Shown one piece after another: positions 38,001-51,059 of a DNA stretch of 64,000 bases (its first letter is position 1; every line of letters begins with the position of its first letter). Made by a program: the position numbers and the translations under genes. Source of the stretch: Arthrinium phaeospermum (taxonomy: Eukaryota > Ascomycota > Sordariomycetes > Amphisphaeriales > Apiosporaceae). The notes under the pieces are model-generated. The model searched no databases. It was not told the DNA's origin and worked only from the letters and a program-made list of their open reading frames with translations. The DNA lies in contig QYRS01000007.1 of NCBI GenBank assembly GCA_006503535.1, positions 1,488,001 through 1,552,000 of the forward strand, given 5' to 3'.

Positions 38001-39930
38001 ATGGGTGGATGGATACGTGCCGTCCGATTTGCCAGCCTTACGGTCGAGTCCTAGAGCTCTTTCCCCAATAGAATGGGAATCCCCGCTGGTCGTTCCCAAG
38101 TGTGTGCTTGGTAAGAACTCTACCAAAAATAGGCCACACAACTTACGAGGCACGTGCAAAGTGAGACCCGGGAGGTCTGGGGGGTGCCGCTCTTGACGGG
38201 GCAACAAGCTGGCTAGACGAAGGTCGCAGCAGAGTCGGCAAAGGTTCTGTGCTTCTTTCGAGAAAACAACAATAGAAATCGATCTGATGGCCAAGTCAAG
38301 TCAACGGTCAGCACGGCGCGGTTGGGACATCATCTCGCTCGCTGCGCGACCCCTGTCAGACATGTATTCTAGAAGAAAGCTCCTGCTTTCCCAGATTATG
38401 CAGTGGGAAAGCATGGATGGATGGATGGGACGGAATGAGAGCGGCATATCGGACGAAGGATCTCTCTCCCTCTCCCCTCTCCCCTGCCCTCATCCCAATT
38501 GCAATCACACAGAAAGAAAGAAGACGCCATATGCACACCCTGCCAAATGGGTTGTGAGTTGGTTGCAGGCCCCCCCCTCGAGAGATGCTGCTCGTACAGG
38601 AGATATCCATCCTCATCATAATCACGTATGAAGTCTGCATTCTGGCCGGGCAGTGTAGATTAGCTAGTCTGGTTGCCTATTATGGGGATCCATCGCGATA
38701 TGGATGCGACGATTCCATCATTTGCCGAGTTCTTCAAGAACTGGATCATCCTAAGGCCCAGAGGTCCCCCAAGCCGTGCTGCCATTGGCCATGTTACCGA
38801 CAATGCCTGCCCACTGTCTCCGTCGTCGTCGATGAGCCTTGCTAATAAGAAATGTGTGAGGGGGAGAAGGGGGGCTCTTTTGTTCAGCTAGCTGGAGACA
38901 AGCAGGGCCAAGCACCAAGTCCCAGTCGCGCTCGAGCAAAACTTCCGAATGGGGTTAAGACAGGTTTCTATACTAAGGCACAAAGGTACTGCACCGCAGC
39001 GATGGGAATGGGAATGCATTTGATTGGGACGCAGATACGGCGAGGAGGAAAAAAGATACCTAGCCTTATGAGCCCGCTCTGGCGGGACGTACAGGGACCA
39101 GGGGTTTGCGGTGTAGGTACGTACCGTGGATCTCTGGATGTGGGAACATTGAACATTGGGACTAAGGCTGGTCTCGCCGCTTTAGAGGGCTGTTTACGAG
39201 CGTATCTCCAGGCAGAGTACATCGGGGGTGGGAAAGTGGCCTAAATACCTCGCTACTTGTACTTTGGGGCGGTACCTCGCTACATGGTTGGGGTACATTT
39301 GGTGCTGTGAGTGTGTGCGCACCACCCACCACCCAACACCCTTGTCCCCTCATCTGCAAGCCTGTTATGAGGCGCCTTTCTTGGGACCACCATAACGTTG
39401 CAGTAGCTGCCCCCCGAAAAGGCGGGTTCGCATTTGGGACCTTTTGAGTCCTGTGTCACTGTGCTGCGTACATACGTCTGTGTGTACTTGCTTGAGAGAT
39501 GGTGCTGGTGTAGGGGCATGGGTTCGAGAGAGTGTGTGCCTTGTTCAAGGGTACTACAGTACGTATCTCTCTCTGCCAATGTACCACATGGGGTGCTGGA
39601 GGAGCAGCAGGGGTCTTTGCACCCTTGGGAATCTGCATCGGCCTTCATTCATCATGGCTCATGGCTGAAGGAAGCTACTCCGGTCAGTCAGGAAGTATAT
39701 GTAGAGCCTCTCGCCCCGGCACAACATTGTCCTGCTTGCTGCCACTATCCCAACTTCCTTCAAGAGTCCCAAGTCTACTGAAGATACCAGACCAAACACG
39801 AGGCTCTATCTCTCTCTATATATTTACATACACACATACACAAACACACACACATATACAGTTGTTGACTTGGAGGCTTTGGCTTTCACTTCCAACATCT
39901 TGCTCGACTTGCTCGACTCGCTCGACACTC

Positions 39931-40909
39931 ATGTACACCATGTCGTCCCAATCACAATACCCAGCATATGGGACTGTTGCGGCAGCACCCAGGCAATACT
40001 CGGCTCAAGGCACCAGCAGCGCCTTCTCTCCCTCAGCCAACCCCGACGAAGACTGGACCAAGATTTCAGACCTCGCCGAACGCAGACGGATACAGAACCG
40101 AATTGCCCAGCGCAACTACAGTACGTAGCCTCGATCTTGTATAGATATATAAACACCCGCAACGGCCGAGTCTAACCTCTTATACAGGGAAGAAGCTCAA
40201 GAGACGCCTGGAAGACCTCGAGAGAAGGGCCGGCACCTCCGATGGCTCCTCCGGTTCCGAGAAGCAAGTACAGACGCCCAGCAAGACGACCAAGAAGCAG
40301 GGCAAGAACTCCAAGAACAACGCCGCCTCGCACAAGACAGCCCAGCCCGGGCCTCAGTTCACGCCGCCCATGGAGGATGAGCTGCTGTTCCCGCCCTCGT
40401 ACGACGAGCGCGAGAGGTCGCACACGCCTCCGTACATGACCTACTCCAACTACCCTCCTCCCCCGGAAGAGATGATGCTGCCGCCCTACGGCACGGCCGC
40501 GCCCTATGCGCCCATCACGACGGCCGAGGGCTACTCCAGCTACATGGCCACGACGGTGCCGTGCACACTACCTTCCATGACCCACTTCAGCGACGCCATC
40601 AAGAGGGAGAGCTACCCCGGAGAGGAGTCCTTATATCCTTCCATGAACTACGGCTACGTGCCCAGCATGGAAGTCCCTGGTCATTACGACAACTCCAACC
40701 CTCATGTGAGTCATCACCATGAAGTGCGCCGTCTTCCTGCTTTGTTGCACCGAGAACCACGTAGCTGATCGGGCGTTTCGTGTTGTTTGTTCCAGACACC
40801 ACCACTTTCCCACTCCTTCGATCACTCGACCAACTGCTCGGATGCGGGTTACGACTACCCAACCACACCCCTCTCCATGCCGGGCTCACCTGGGATGCAC
40901 TCGCATTGA
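39931..40909 (+). CDS. bZIP transcription factor (AP-1-like basic region)
   Basis: Nuclear DNA-binding regulator, 273 aa. Exons are 39931-40120, 40188-40705 and 40796-40909 with introns of 67 and 90 nt; phases match. The basic region RRRIQNRIAQRNYRKKLKRRLEDLERRA (residues ~50-77; NRIAQRNYR is the Yap/AP-1-like signature) is interrupted by intron 1 inside the NYR codon run, an intron site that supports the model. The zipper is very short, with few heptad leucines after LEDLERR, so dimerisation may be weak or use other contacts. The rest is Pro/Tyr/Ser rich, probably an activation region. A second in-frame ATG at 39940 is an alternative start. The gene stands alone between long non-coding stretches, common for fungal developmental regulators. 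I cannot assign an ortholog name. Confidence 0.88.
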
Positions 40910-43900
40910 GAGAGGGCCGGGAATGAGAAGGACATTTTTCCAAAATATGCAAAGACTTAGACGTGGAGGGCGTTCTCACGCGAGCATGACTTGATGTATT
41001 ACATTGTTCCTTTTTTTTTTCTATCACTACTACCACTACTACGGGTACAGGCGCTGGCGGCGCATTTGTTTTCTGCATTACATATAGGGGGGTTTTTCGG
41101 AAAGCCCAGCGACGACTTTCTGGATGGAAAGGGATATCGACGGGCAAAGCAAGGCGAATTCTGGAGGCATTTTCACAAAACTCATTGGATGTTTTCATTG
41201 GCGGACTGTTTAGCGTATATCCTTCTCCTCACTAGGAGGTTTGGTTTTCTTCAATGTTGAATATATTGATATACTTCACTCTCATGACAACAACGATCTA
41301 ACGGATCGGTTGCTCTCCTACTACTAGATCTGGACGGACCCCCCGGATGTTCTGCCTCCCGTTTGTCTACTACGACAAACGAAAAAACCTTATCCCCCTC
41401 CGCCTACAAACCTCGGAAAGAGGCTATCTCTGGCCTTCCTTGCTAGTGTACTGGGCTAGCTCCAGGGATGTGGGTAGTAAGTACAGGTTAGTTAGTGAGT
41501 GGGCTGGCTCTCAAGTACACTCGATTCTAATAAGTCTAAGCCCGAGAGATGTGGCCCGGAGACGGACGGCATGGGCCCACCATGGCAACTAGGCAACGAG
41601 GACAGACCGACAAGGCCGTAAGGCGATCTGGGAATGGTGATTCGGCTGTGCTCTGTGCCCCCTTCCCCTACTACCTACCGTTGTTAGCACACGACTAGCG
41701 GGTTTGTCACATCCTTTCATCTTAGTGCCCGTGGGTCCGCGTAGTATAGGCGAGCCACTCAGGGGGGGTCGAGGTGCTTGGTGCTGGCCATATGTTTCCC
41801 AATGAGGCGCAGCGACGCCGAGATCCGCGAATCCTTCTTTCTTCCCAGGCCATGCAAGAGAGACTGTGTCCACGTGTTGCGTATATGTGCGTATCATGTG
41901 TGGTGGTGGTGCGAAGTGCGTATGTCCGCGCGCTTGTGCTTGTATGTATATACCTAGGTATGTAGATGTGTGTTGGTGTAGGTGTGGGTATGTGTCTTGT
42001 CTCGTCTTGTCTTGCCTGCGCGACCCAAAGGTAGGTATGATGATGTATGTATCGTACCAAGACCAACCAGACCAGCCAGTAGCAGGTAAGTGGCTGGCCC
42101 AGCACTTCGTCACCTTCCCGTGTTTCTTGCTCTTCTACTAGCGGCAGTTGAGTAGTTTGTTTAAGATCAAACAAAAAAAACACGGGGGACGGGAGAGAAG
42201 AAGCCCAGCTACCTTAGCTAGCCCAGGAGCTTAGGGACGGGTTAGGGCCATTGCTCGCTCCCAGCATCATGGCATACGCCGTAAGAAGCTTGGCCAAGCC
42301 CTACGGACGGGCTGGGCTCGTAAGGAAAAAGAAACCCATCCACCTACCGTACTTTCTCTCGCACGTAGGATAGCGCAGTTTCTGTCCAAGATCTGCACCC
42401 TTTTGATGAATGTCTTGCCGCATCTGGGTCTTGGACCTGGATGATATGTAGCAACCTAGCCTGGCATCCTGGCGTATGACAAGAATAGACAGCCCACAGG
42501 ATACAGGCATGGAGGTGAGGTGGGCACTTTGGGAAACAAAAAAGCACCCTACTACTACTACACCCTGGTACGGGCTGGGCTATCTACGCCCCACGCGCCG
42601 ATGGGACGGAACCGCGACAAAAGAAGCGAAAACGCGCAAGATCCGTTTGATAGCTAGAGGCTCTATCATCTTGGCGCGGCCCAGCTCGAACTCGAACACC
42701 CCGGCGAGTTCTCCCCCTTTCAATGTATTCTTTTTTTTACTGTATTCTTCTGCATTTGTGCATTTGTCACGGTGACGACCCATTGCCCCCCCCCTTTTTC
42801 GACTAGCCCCGCCTGCCCTCTAGGGAAGGAAGGCTAAGGATTAAGCCTACCGGGCTGCCGTGTAGGATGCGAATGCTGGATCGTAGGACTTTGTCTGCCG
42901 TGGCTGAGGATGGATGCCCATGATGATTCGTCACGGGAAACTGCAACTGCGAAATGAGATGTGCAGGACTCCTATCTACTGACCCCTCCAACCTGCGGCG
43001 CACGCGGCAATGACTGTAATGCCGGAGCAAAGATGAACCGTCTCGCCAGATGCATTTTGGTACAGGCGGTTTCTGGAAAAGTGCCTCCCTCCCCTCGCCC
43101 TCTCCCCTCCCCCCTTCAAGTTCAGCTGAGATCTAGATTACGACGCTATAGCCAAACATGGTAGCATCGTGCGGCACAGCACACACGATAACCGGAGACA
43201 GCAGGCTCCCCTACTGCCTACCCCCCAGCCCGCCTACCTACTAGCCACGATAGCACTAACATGTATGTAGATGGCCCTCTTAGCCTCCATTGGCCCTGTC
43301 CTCTTTAATAAAAAGTCCCCTACAGGAAACTGGATCTTGGACCCCGTTCAACCTGAATCATATGACCCATACATATATGGTTGCTTTTTTCTCTCTTTGG
43401 TTGCTATTTCTGGTTACAAAGTACGTGCATGTACTCCGTAGAATGTGCGTGCCTGGTCAGGAGTCCCGTCTGAGCCCCCCTCCAGCGATCGGGCTCTAAT
43501 GAGCTCGTGGACCATCGTTCCATTACTCTAAATCGTGCGCAACTCCTTGACATGGAGAAATGTCTTGCGTCGTCGGGGAAAAGGGCATTTAGAGGATACC
43601 GCTAAGCCAGGTAGGTAAGTAATGTAGGTACCTGCGTTACCTCAAAACACAATACCCAATGTTGATCGATTGATCGGTGATGGGCAGGCACCGCTGCGCT
43701 AGAGGAACCGGTGGCAGTTTTCCTCAGGCCGGTTTTCCATCGAATCTGGCCATACTGTAGCCCGCCCAGCACACTAGGTCTGCCACGGCCTCTACTATTT
43801 TCGGTTGCCATGGCGCGCGTTTGCGCCTCCATGGAATTCTTCTAGAAGGATGTGTAGCGAGCGAGAAGCGATGGTCGCCGATCCAACGCGTACTTGTATG

Positions 43901-44734
43901 GCTTGAACCGATCAAGGAGGCCAGGCAGGCAGGTTTGCTCGCTTAGGAGGGGAACGCCCGCATCAGACCATGCGGAAAGCGATCCTCGCCCTTTCCGTCC
44001 TGGTCGTCCAGAAGGATCGTATATCGCGCCACTCACAGGCACCTGATTGACGCAGCAGCGGGCGGCGGGCATGGAGAGTGGTGTGTGTAAGCGCAACCGC
44101 CAAGGCGCGAGGCCGAATGGGGACATAACATTCTACATCCATCGTACGTATGCTGCAGACTGGATCCTACCTGATGCGAAAGGGCAGCGAAAGGGGATGG
44201 TTGCGCATGCAATTAATGCAAAACTCTCTGTGCATAGAGGGCGATCCTACTCTTGGTTTCTCGGTTTCCATTGGCGGAATCTACAGGCTCGCTTGGGTTC
44301 TTGGTGGTAAGAAGCAAAGGAAGCCTGCTGCATGGAGATGTGTTTCTGAATGTTCTGTTGCATTTTCCCGTAGGGCTGAAAAGTGATGTAATGCATTTCC
44401 AATGTCTGGTCCAATTTTTTCCCTCAGTACCTACCCCTCTGGTCTAGTATATTCCCCGGGGCTGCACAGCACTGCATTTGATCTGTGATTGAGCACCAAT
44501 TGATCGACAGACCAGGGAACCTTTCCTAATGAAGTCAGACACACCATCGACAAGAATAGATACACGCCAACGACAAACGAGGCTATGAAAATCGGCCTAT
44601 GTACTGTCTAGCTACATCTCCCCCCAGCCCGCTTTCTAACCGCTGATCAACCAAACCACACACACACACCCCAGCCGACTTTGGACGGACTCCGAGACTC
44701 TGACGTCCCTGTTGCCAAGTAATCACCGTCCGCG
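40910..44734. other. Intergenic between bZIP and CIA30-domain genes
   Basis: 3.8 kb without a supportable gene. The first ~350 bp is probably bZIP 3' UTR. It includes a TACTCCGTA motif at 43432-43440 and a (CA)n run at 44657-44669 close to the next gene. Open frames such as 41722-42183 (minus) arise from low-complexity GTAT-rich DNA and look spurious. Confidence 0.5.
44657..44669 (+). repeat. Short (CA)n run
   Basis: About six CA units some 65 bp before the CIA30-domain start codon. Confidence 0.8.
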
Positions 44735-45820
44735 ATGAGCCACGTGACGATGACCACAGACAAGGACTGCCTGTTCCTCTTTGGCGGCGATGCGTGAGTT
44801 ATGTCCCACTTTCATTGCCATGGTCTCACCACTACTACTACGCTGCATTGCGGCCCAAAGCATTGGCCTATCAAAATCGTTCGTGTGTTTGTTGCTTCTT
44901 GTTGGTGGTGGTCTTCGTTGACACCCGCACACGCACACGCACAACACTCGACCAACGTAGCAACAGCAACAGCATGCACTGACGTACGCACCCTCGGACT
45001 TTAGCCCATGGTCTGCCGAGGCATGGACCGCCTCCGATGACCGCGTCCGCGGCGGCAAGAGCCAGTCCTACCTCGACTGCCCCCCGGGCGCCGGCAAGGC
45101 CGTGTTCCACGGCACGCTGGACATCACGGCGCTGGGCGGAGCCGGGTTCGCCTCGCAGCGGACCGTCAACGACGGCCGCGCGCAACCGCAGCGATGGGAC
45201 GTCTCGGCCTACGACGGCCTGCGGCTCAAGGTGCTGCGGCAGGGCGGCGACGGCAAGAAGTACACGCTGACGCTCAAGGACGAGGAGGTGCCGAAGCGGC
45301 CTGACGGCCGCGATCAGAGCACCGTCAGCTGGGAGTATGACTTTGTCTCCCCCAGGGAGGGCGACGGCGGCAAGGGGGACCAGGTGCTGTATGTCCCTTG
45401 GGGCGAGTTCAAGCCGACTTATCGCGGCAAGCCGAAGCCGGATGCTCCGAGGCTGGATCTGGCGAATGTGCGGAGGATTAGCTTGATGATGCGCAGGTAC
45501 GTTTGCTTCTACCCTCCCCTGCCCTCCTTCCTATTCTTGGACTCGCTCCTCGCCATTGTTCCTTCGTCAGCTGCGCGTTACGTAGAGAAACAAGCCGGCT
45601 CATTTTTCGCGTTTCTAGTTTCTTCGGACAGCAGGAGGGTGCCTTCCGGTTGGAGGTCGCATACATAGCGGCTGTCAAGGACTCCACTGGCAAGGCCGCG
45701 CGACCCGCGTCTGTTGCTTCCTCCTCGTCCAGCGCTGGCTACCTGGAGAAGGGCGGTAATGGCGGCGTGCGGTCTGAGCCAAAGTCGTGGCTGGCTTGGA
45801 TGTGTGGAATGTTCAGGTGA
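44735..45820 (+). CDS. CIA30-domain protein (NDUFAF1-like)
   Basis: CIA30 proteins include the mitochondrial complex I assembly factor NDUFAF1 and related non-mitochondrial proteins with a galactose-binding-like fold. Exons are 44735-44793, 45005-45496 and 45619-45820 (introns 211 and 122 nt, phase 2 both times, GC+C and AG+T joins), for 250 aa. The domain spans nearly the whole protein: WTASDDRVRGGKSQSYL, FHGTLDITALGGAGFASQR, YDGLRLKVL, YTLTLKDE, WEYDF, VPWGEFKPTYRG, RRISLMMRS and GAFRLEVAYIAAV. The N-terminus (MSHVTMTTDKDCLFLFGGD) is not an evident mitochondrial presequence, so the cytosolic CIA30 branch is more likely than true NDUFAF1. A Ser-rich insert lies near the C-terminus. A GTGAG at the stop could be a donor for a further exon, which I did not find. 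Confidence 0.85.
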
Positions 45821-48800
45821 GCATGATGGATTCTCTCGGCAAGCAACACACCATGGCCGTGACCCCCATAGTAGTAAATAGACGATGGCACGCAAGGAGA
45901 TATCTGCTTTGGAAAAGCCCCAGCAGTATATAAAATGGCCCTCGACATCTTATATTGCCTCTTGTGATGTGCGCCTCTTGCCATACATGATCTCCAGCTC
46001 GACATATCGCAGTGCTAGGTATGCAGAACTATGGGCCCTCGAGATGTAGAACCTCACTCATTGCGCTCCCTCCAACCCATTCGATTGATATACAACTACG
46101 GTGACTATTACTTTATTAGCTGCGTATCTCCCGTGAGAGGCGGTTGATCTATCGATTGATAGGATTGTTCTTGTTCCATCAATGTGCCTGCCATCCTACT
46201 TGACGCTCAAAGAGACTTGCTTATGCAGTCCTTTGGCATACTAGACGTCTCAGGAAGCTTCCTAGAACCTGGGATCTTATACATGAGTATACGTAAGGTA
46301 TATTGATTTCCGAAAATACTTGACTTAGTGAGGTTGGGGGCATTGGCACCGCGTTTGTTGGCAACTCATCAGCCCATACTCAGAATCTAGTCTCCTCATA
46401 TGCCCCCTAGAGCCTCAAAACCATCGTGAAACCCTTTCTTGGTTCTTCTCACGGGTCATGGCGACATCAGCAACCCAGCCTAAGAGCTTCTCAAGCATTC
46501 ATTGTTGGCTGAGCCATTGGTAAGCCATTGGCAGACCTATCAGGCCAATATCAACTGTTGATCGTATACAGGGAGAAGCAGTACGCTACATCGAACCACA
46601 CCCAGATAGCTCCTTTTCCAGTAAGCAAGTAGGATACAACAAAGGACGTACGAGATCAACTGGAAACTTGTCATCTTATAGGATCCCCTTCAAAGCCAAT
46701 CCCAGACTCCGTAGCCCTCAAGTTATGGCAATTTCAGACTCATGTTCCGTAAGCTGACAGAAACCACTTCCTTCCTTCTTCCTTTACATCCAGGCATAAG
46801 GATTCACTTGCGATATCGCACGGCTGAACGTGTCATAGTGTAGGAACCTGTCTCAAAGGCTTGCTTCTCAACGCGAGTTTGAGGGGAAGAAGTCGCCGCC
46901 TCGCTGTTCCCTTCATGAACACAGAGAGTCCTTGATCGTGTTCGGTACCATCTACCAACCGGGAAAGCCTGCCCGTGTTCGCCGGCGTTCGAGACTGTGT
47001 GTACTGTAAGAATTCCCGTACTTCGATTACTATCTAGGGGCGGTCTCCATGGCCAACTGGCATACAAAAGACGAGAGCGAAGGCCTCGAATACTACACAG
47101 CCTTACTCGTGTTGAATTGCAAGTTTGAACCGACATCGCCTGGCCTATACTGGTGCGCCACACAATGACACCTGGCTGTCTATAGAAGGCCGGCATGGTA
47201 GACTTGAGGTCCTCTAGGGTCGCAGAAGCACTCGGGGCCAGGACTCTTCACCTCTGATTAGTCATGGCACGCATTGGAGTTGATTGTTGCTTGACCTCCG
47301 GGTCAGCTCAGGAGTTGTTGGCAGCATGAAACACTCGGCAGGGAGCCACCAAGCCCCAAACAGGGTTATGGACGTTATTCGGAATCCTACGACCTCATAT
47401 CGATGGCGAGAACAGAATCTTGGTCTACTATTGTATTGCTTATCCTATAAGTGTTTCATCGTGGTTTCATTCATAGCTGCAACCTCTTACGATGGGATTC
47501 TACATTTAGCTATATATACGAGAGCTTGTGATGCTTGTCTCGTCCAGCAATGGCGGCATGAGTAATTGAAGACCCCGAGTACAGCAGCTATGCATGTATA
47601 TAGTACACAATAACAAGCTAGGGTGCCGTCTGAATTTAGCTATGTGTCAATGTCCGCCCAAGGATAGAAGAGGCGCAATGTCAGCTTCACAACGTTTGGA
47701 GGCTTATGTAGCCTGCACCACCTGGCTGTGACGTTCCCGCGGCATCTACAAAGAATCAAACTCTTTCCGCGCGATACAGTACTGCGTAGTTATCCGGTGA
47801 GAGCGATTCAAGGCGTTCAACCTCACCTGTCGAGGTCTAGAGATAGTCCAGTTCCTGCATGACGGTGTGTTCGATGTGTTGACTCTATTTAGACCATGTA
47901 GAAGACACCCCATCTAGCTGCAGTTGCTTGATTTCGAGGAGAGACAGGCACCCATAGCGACCCGTCTTGCGGTACGGGGGTAGCGGGTGCATCTCCGTGG
48001 ATGGGGACAAGTTCTAGACCACATACAAGTAGAGAAGGGGAGAAGACGGGCTGCGCGGAAGCCGCCTTGTCCTGCAAGGTATGATTCGAGATTAGCGAAT
48101 GATGAGATCCGATTGCATGCATTTTTGTACTTGTACATGAGGCCAAACGGCTGGCCAAACAGCTGAGTCGACCTGTGAGACAGAAGGCTTCAGCACTGCA
48201 TATATGGCTCCTTTGCTAGACTGATATAGGGGAAGTAGGCAGCACGAGTTGCAGTTTGCGCAGCCTAACCCAGGTTGACCAAAGACCGGAAATACCTACA
48301 ACACCCTGACAGACAGCATGGTGACTCCCATGGTGGCGGGCGGGCTGTGGTAACCGAGTAGATGCCAACTGTCGACGACGGTATTAAACAACCGCCCCAG
48401 ACTGCCAAGATGCGGTGTTTATCTCCGCCATCAATTTTAATTGAGAGGAGCTTAGGAAATAAGGTAGATGGACCCCCCACCCACAGTAATGAGATTGGGG
48501 AGCGGAAATGCCATTTGAAACTGTCCCATTTGCGAAAACATGGGAAGCCAAGCAAACCAAGCTCCAGCCACAAATACTGCACAGGTGTAAGGTCAGTAGG
48601 GCTATCCGTGCCTTTCCCATTGAAACCAGCATGCTGGAATCACTAAAAAGAGTGACCTGTAAACAATTAAAACTACGTGCATTGCAGCCACAACAATACA
48701 GTACACGTGTGCATGCAATGCAATTGAAAACGAGGCAACATTGTTAGCATGTTCAAGTACCTTGGAAAAGGGTGATGCAGTTGGTCCACGTCCGTCTCGG

Positions 48801-51059
48801 CATCTATGAACCTAGACCTAGACCTGGGCCGACCTCTTCCTGTTCCCCTGTGAGCCTGTTCCTGTTCCTGAGCCTGTCCATTACCACCAAACCGGTCCGT
48901 TTCTGGCCCACTCATTTTGATGGATTCATCCGTCACCACCGGTTTTACCCCACCTCCCCCTCATTTTGGCACCGCCTAGGTTTACCAAGATCGAAGATAG
49001 AGCAATTGAGCTGAGCCAGTTACCCGATGTATATTTCTATCACATTCACGAATAGGATCTTTTCAACAGCAGTGGATGATCAAGGTTCATTGACGTTTTG
49101 GAATTGCATTGAAATGGCAACCAGTTCATATCGCTTCTCTGCCTGCGTTGACGGGCACGTCGCGGGTGAGTTCTCAAGATAAGGATCTTGTTGCGATTGG
49201 ACTGGGCTTTCAATCGTGCGACTTTTTCAAGACTCAATGGAGAAAAAAGAAAGAAAATGGCGCGGCACCTCTAGGCCTTGGGAACTACACTCGCGACTGT
49301 TCACAGACATTGTCTGTGCGGAACGATGGCAGACCAGAAGACAGATGACACAAATGTTTCTTGGTGCTCTCAAATGCAAGGAAAACCAACCGCTCCTATA
49401 TTCCCAACACTGTACCACTCATAGCGCGTTGTACACGTCCGTCATAACAGAACAGGGGTGGGCGGGACAGCACATGGAAATCAAGCCAGGTCACACTAGC
49501 AGAGAGGAAGAAGAGGAAGAGGAGGAGGCAGATGGAATGGCCGATGAAGAAGTTATCTATTCGAACAATCCGATCATCAAATGGATTGCTTGTCGCGCGC
49601 AACGGAGGAGGATTTTCATCCATTCTTTCTGCATTTGATCACGGATTGGAACAGCGAGATCTTTCTGGGATGACACAACCCCCCCTTGTCGCTTGCTGTC
49701 CGCTTTCTGGAGGGTGACTCTGTGTGTGTGTCTGTCTTATGTAGCATGCGAGCAGGAGATGCGCGTGTTGATTGCTAAATGCAGGTCTTGTTCCATTCGA
49801 GCGAGGCAACACGGCACCTTTGCGACCAAGTCGTCAAGTTTCATGCCCGCTGCCAGTTGGTGACCAGGGGCCGAACCATTGTCGTCATGTTCCAATTGTT
49901 TGTGTCTAGGAGCCAAGGAGTGTGGCCTACATACTTGCTTACCAGCCCCCTCCTCCAGTTAGTTCCCCTCACCTCTCTTTTGTGCTTGATTCTTGGTGAG
50001 GTGGGCGAGTTGAACCGATTGCCCTCCACCCTGCTCTCCATTAGGCAAGCAGCAAGCAGCCAGGAGCCCGTCAAGGCAAGTCTGTAGGTACATCATGATG
50101 CACTGTAGCGGGCCACCGTATTTCTTCTGCTTGGCCGGGTCTCTGCATTCGCGAACGACGGCACGGCATAGGTAGCAGCGAAATCTATAGTAGAGCCTAT
50201 TTCTATCTGCAGATTGGGCAATGTCGGTCAGGTATGTCGAGACGGATTGGCAAAGTTCCATGCAATATCCCCCAGGTCAAGCTGTGCAAACTCAGTCCAT
50301 CCGCATCGTGGCGTGGGATGCGTCTTCTTTTGATTGTTCCATCAAGTCTTCGTATTGCGCTGGAACCCTGATCAGAGGTACTGAGTGCTTGGGCTGGGCT
50401 TATTAGATGGTCTGCACCCAAATCGTCAACTAAAAGACACTGGGCGGGTTTTAAATCAGGGGCGCCACCACTACCGACTGTACTACGTTCAAACCCAGCG
50501 TTTCTGGTAATCAAAAAAGTGGACAGAAGGGATTGATTACCAGACTTCAAGGACTTGTGCCCCCCATCCGCATCCATCCAACAGTCAGCGGCAACTCCTC
50601 TACCGAAGCGAAACGATTCAACAGGCCTGTAGATTCATTCGCCCATAACTGACCGACACACTGTCGGGCTTGCTAGTACCTACCCACCGGGTCCTGCCAG
50701 GTCCAGCAAAGCAACGAGTCTCCAGGGGACAGAACACAGAGAGAGCGAGCGAGAACAAATAAAGGGAAGAGGGTAGAAAAAAAAAGACAAGAGGGCCGCA
50801 TGCGACTATACATTGATTATTACATTACATCCTTCCACAATCAACCCTGGAGCCTGAAGATCCTAGGCACAAGCCAACAGCAGCACCCGACAGGGCCAGG
50901 AAGCATAGCATCACGCAAAAAAAAGTAGAGAAGGTTGACCTTGACCTTACGCTTAGCAGGTTACAGCAGGTAAAGTTGGTAGGCATCGATCGACCTGTCT
51001 GTCTGTCACTCAATTTGGGTTTCATCCTTTGGCTTTCGGGCCTTTGAATCTCAAACGCA
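45821..51059. other. Intergenic between CIA30-domain gene and kin1
   Basis: 5.2 kb with nothing I can support. 46000-48700 is somewhat AT-richer than the rest. A purine tract lies at 49501-49530. The last ~400 bp before 51060 is likely kin1 leader. Confidence 0.45.

Larger units (their letters stand above)
28181..39930. other. Gene desert, part 2, up to the bZIP gene
   Basis: Nearly 12 kb with no gene I can support. It holds hairpin-forming palindromes (29029-29051, 30785-30803, 30972-31039), short tandem repeats, many TACCTACC-type runs and several exact TACGGAGTA/TACTCCGTA 9-mers. Open frames of 150-210 codons (31938-32573 plus, 36695-37270 minus) show no domain. The last ~500 bp before 39931 is likely bZIP promoter and leader, with a low-complexity AC/AT-rich run at 39813-39861. 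Confidence 0.5.
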
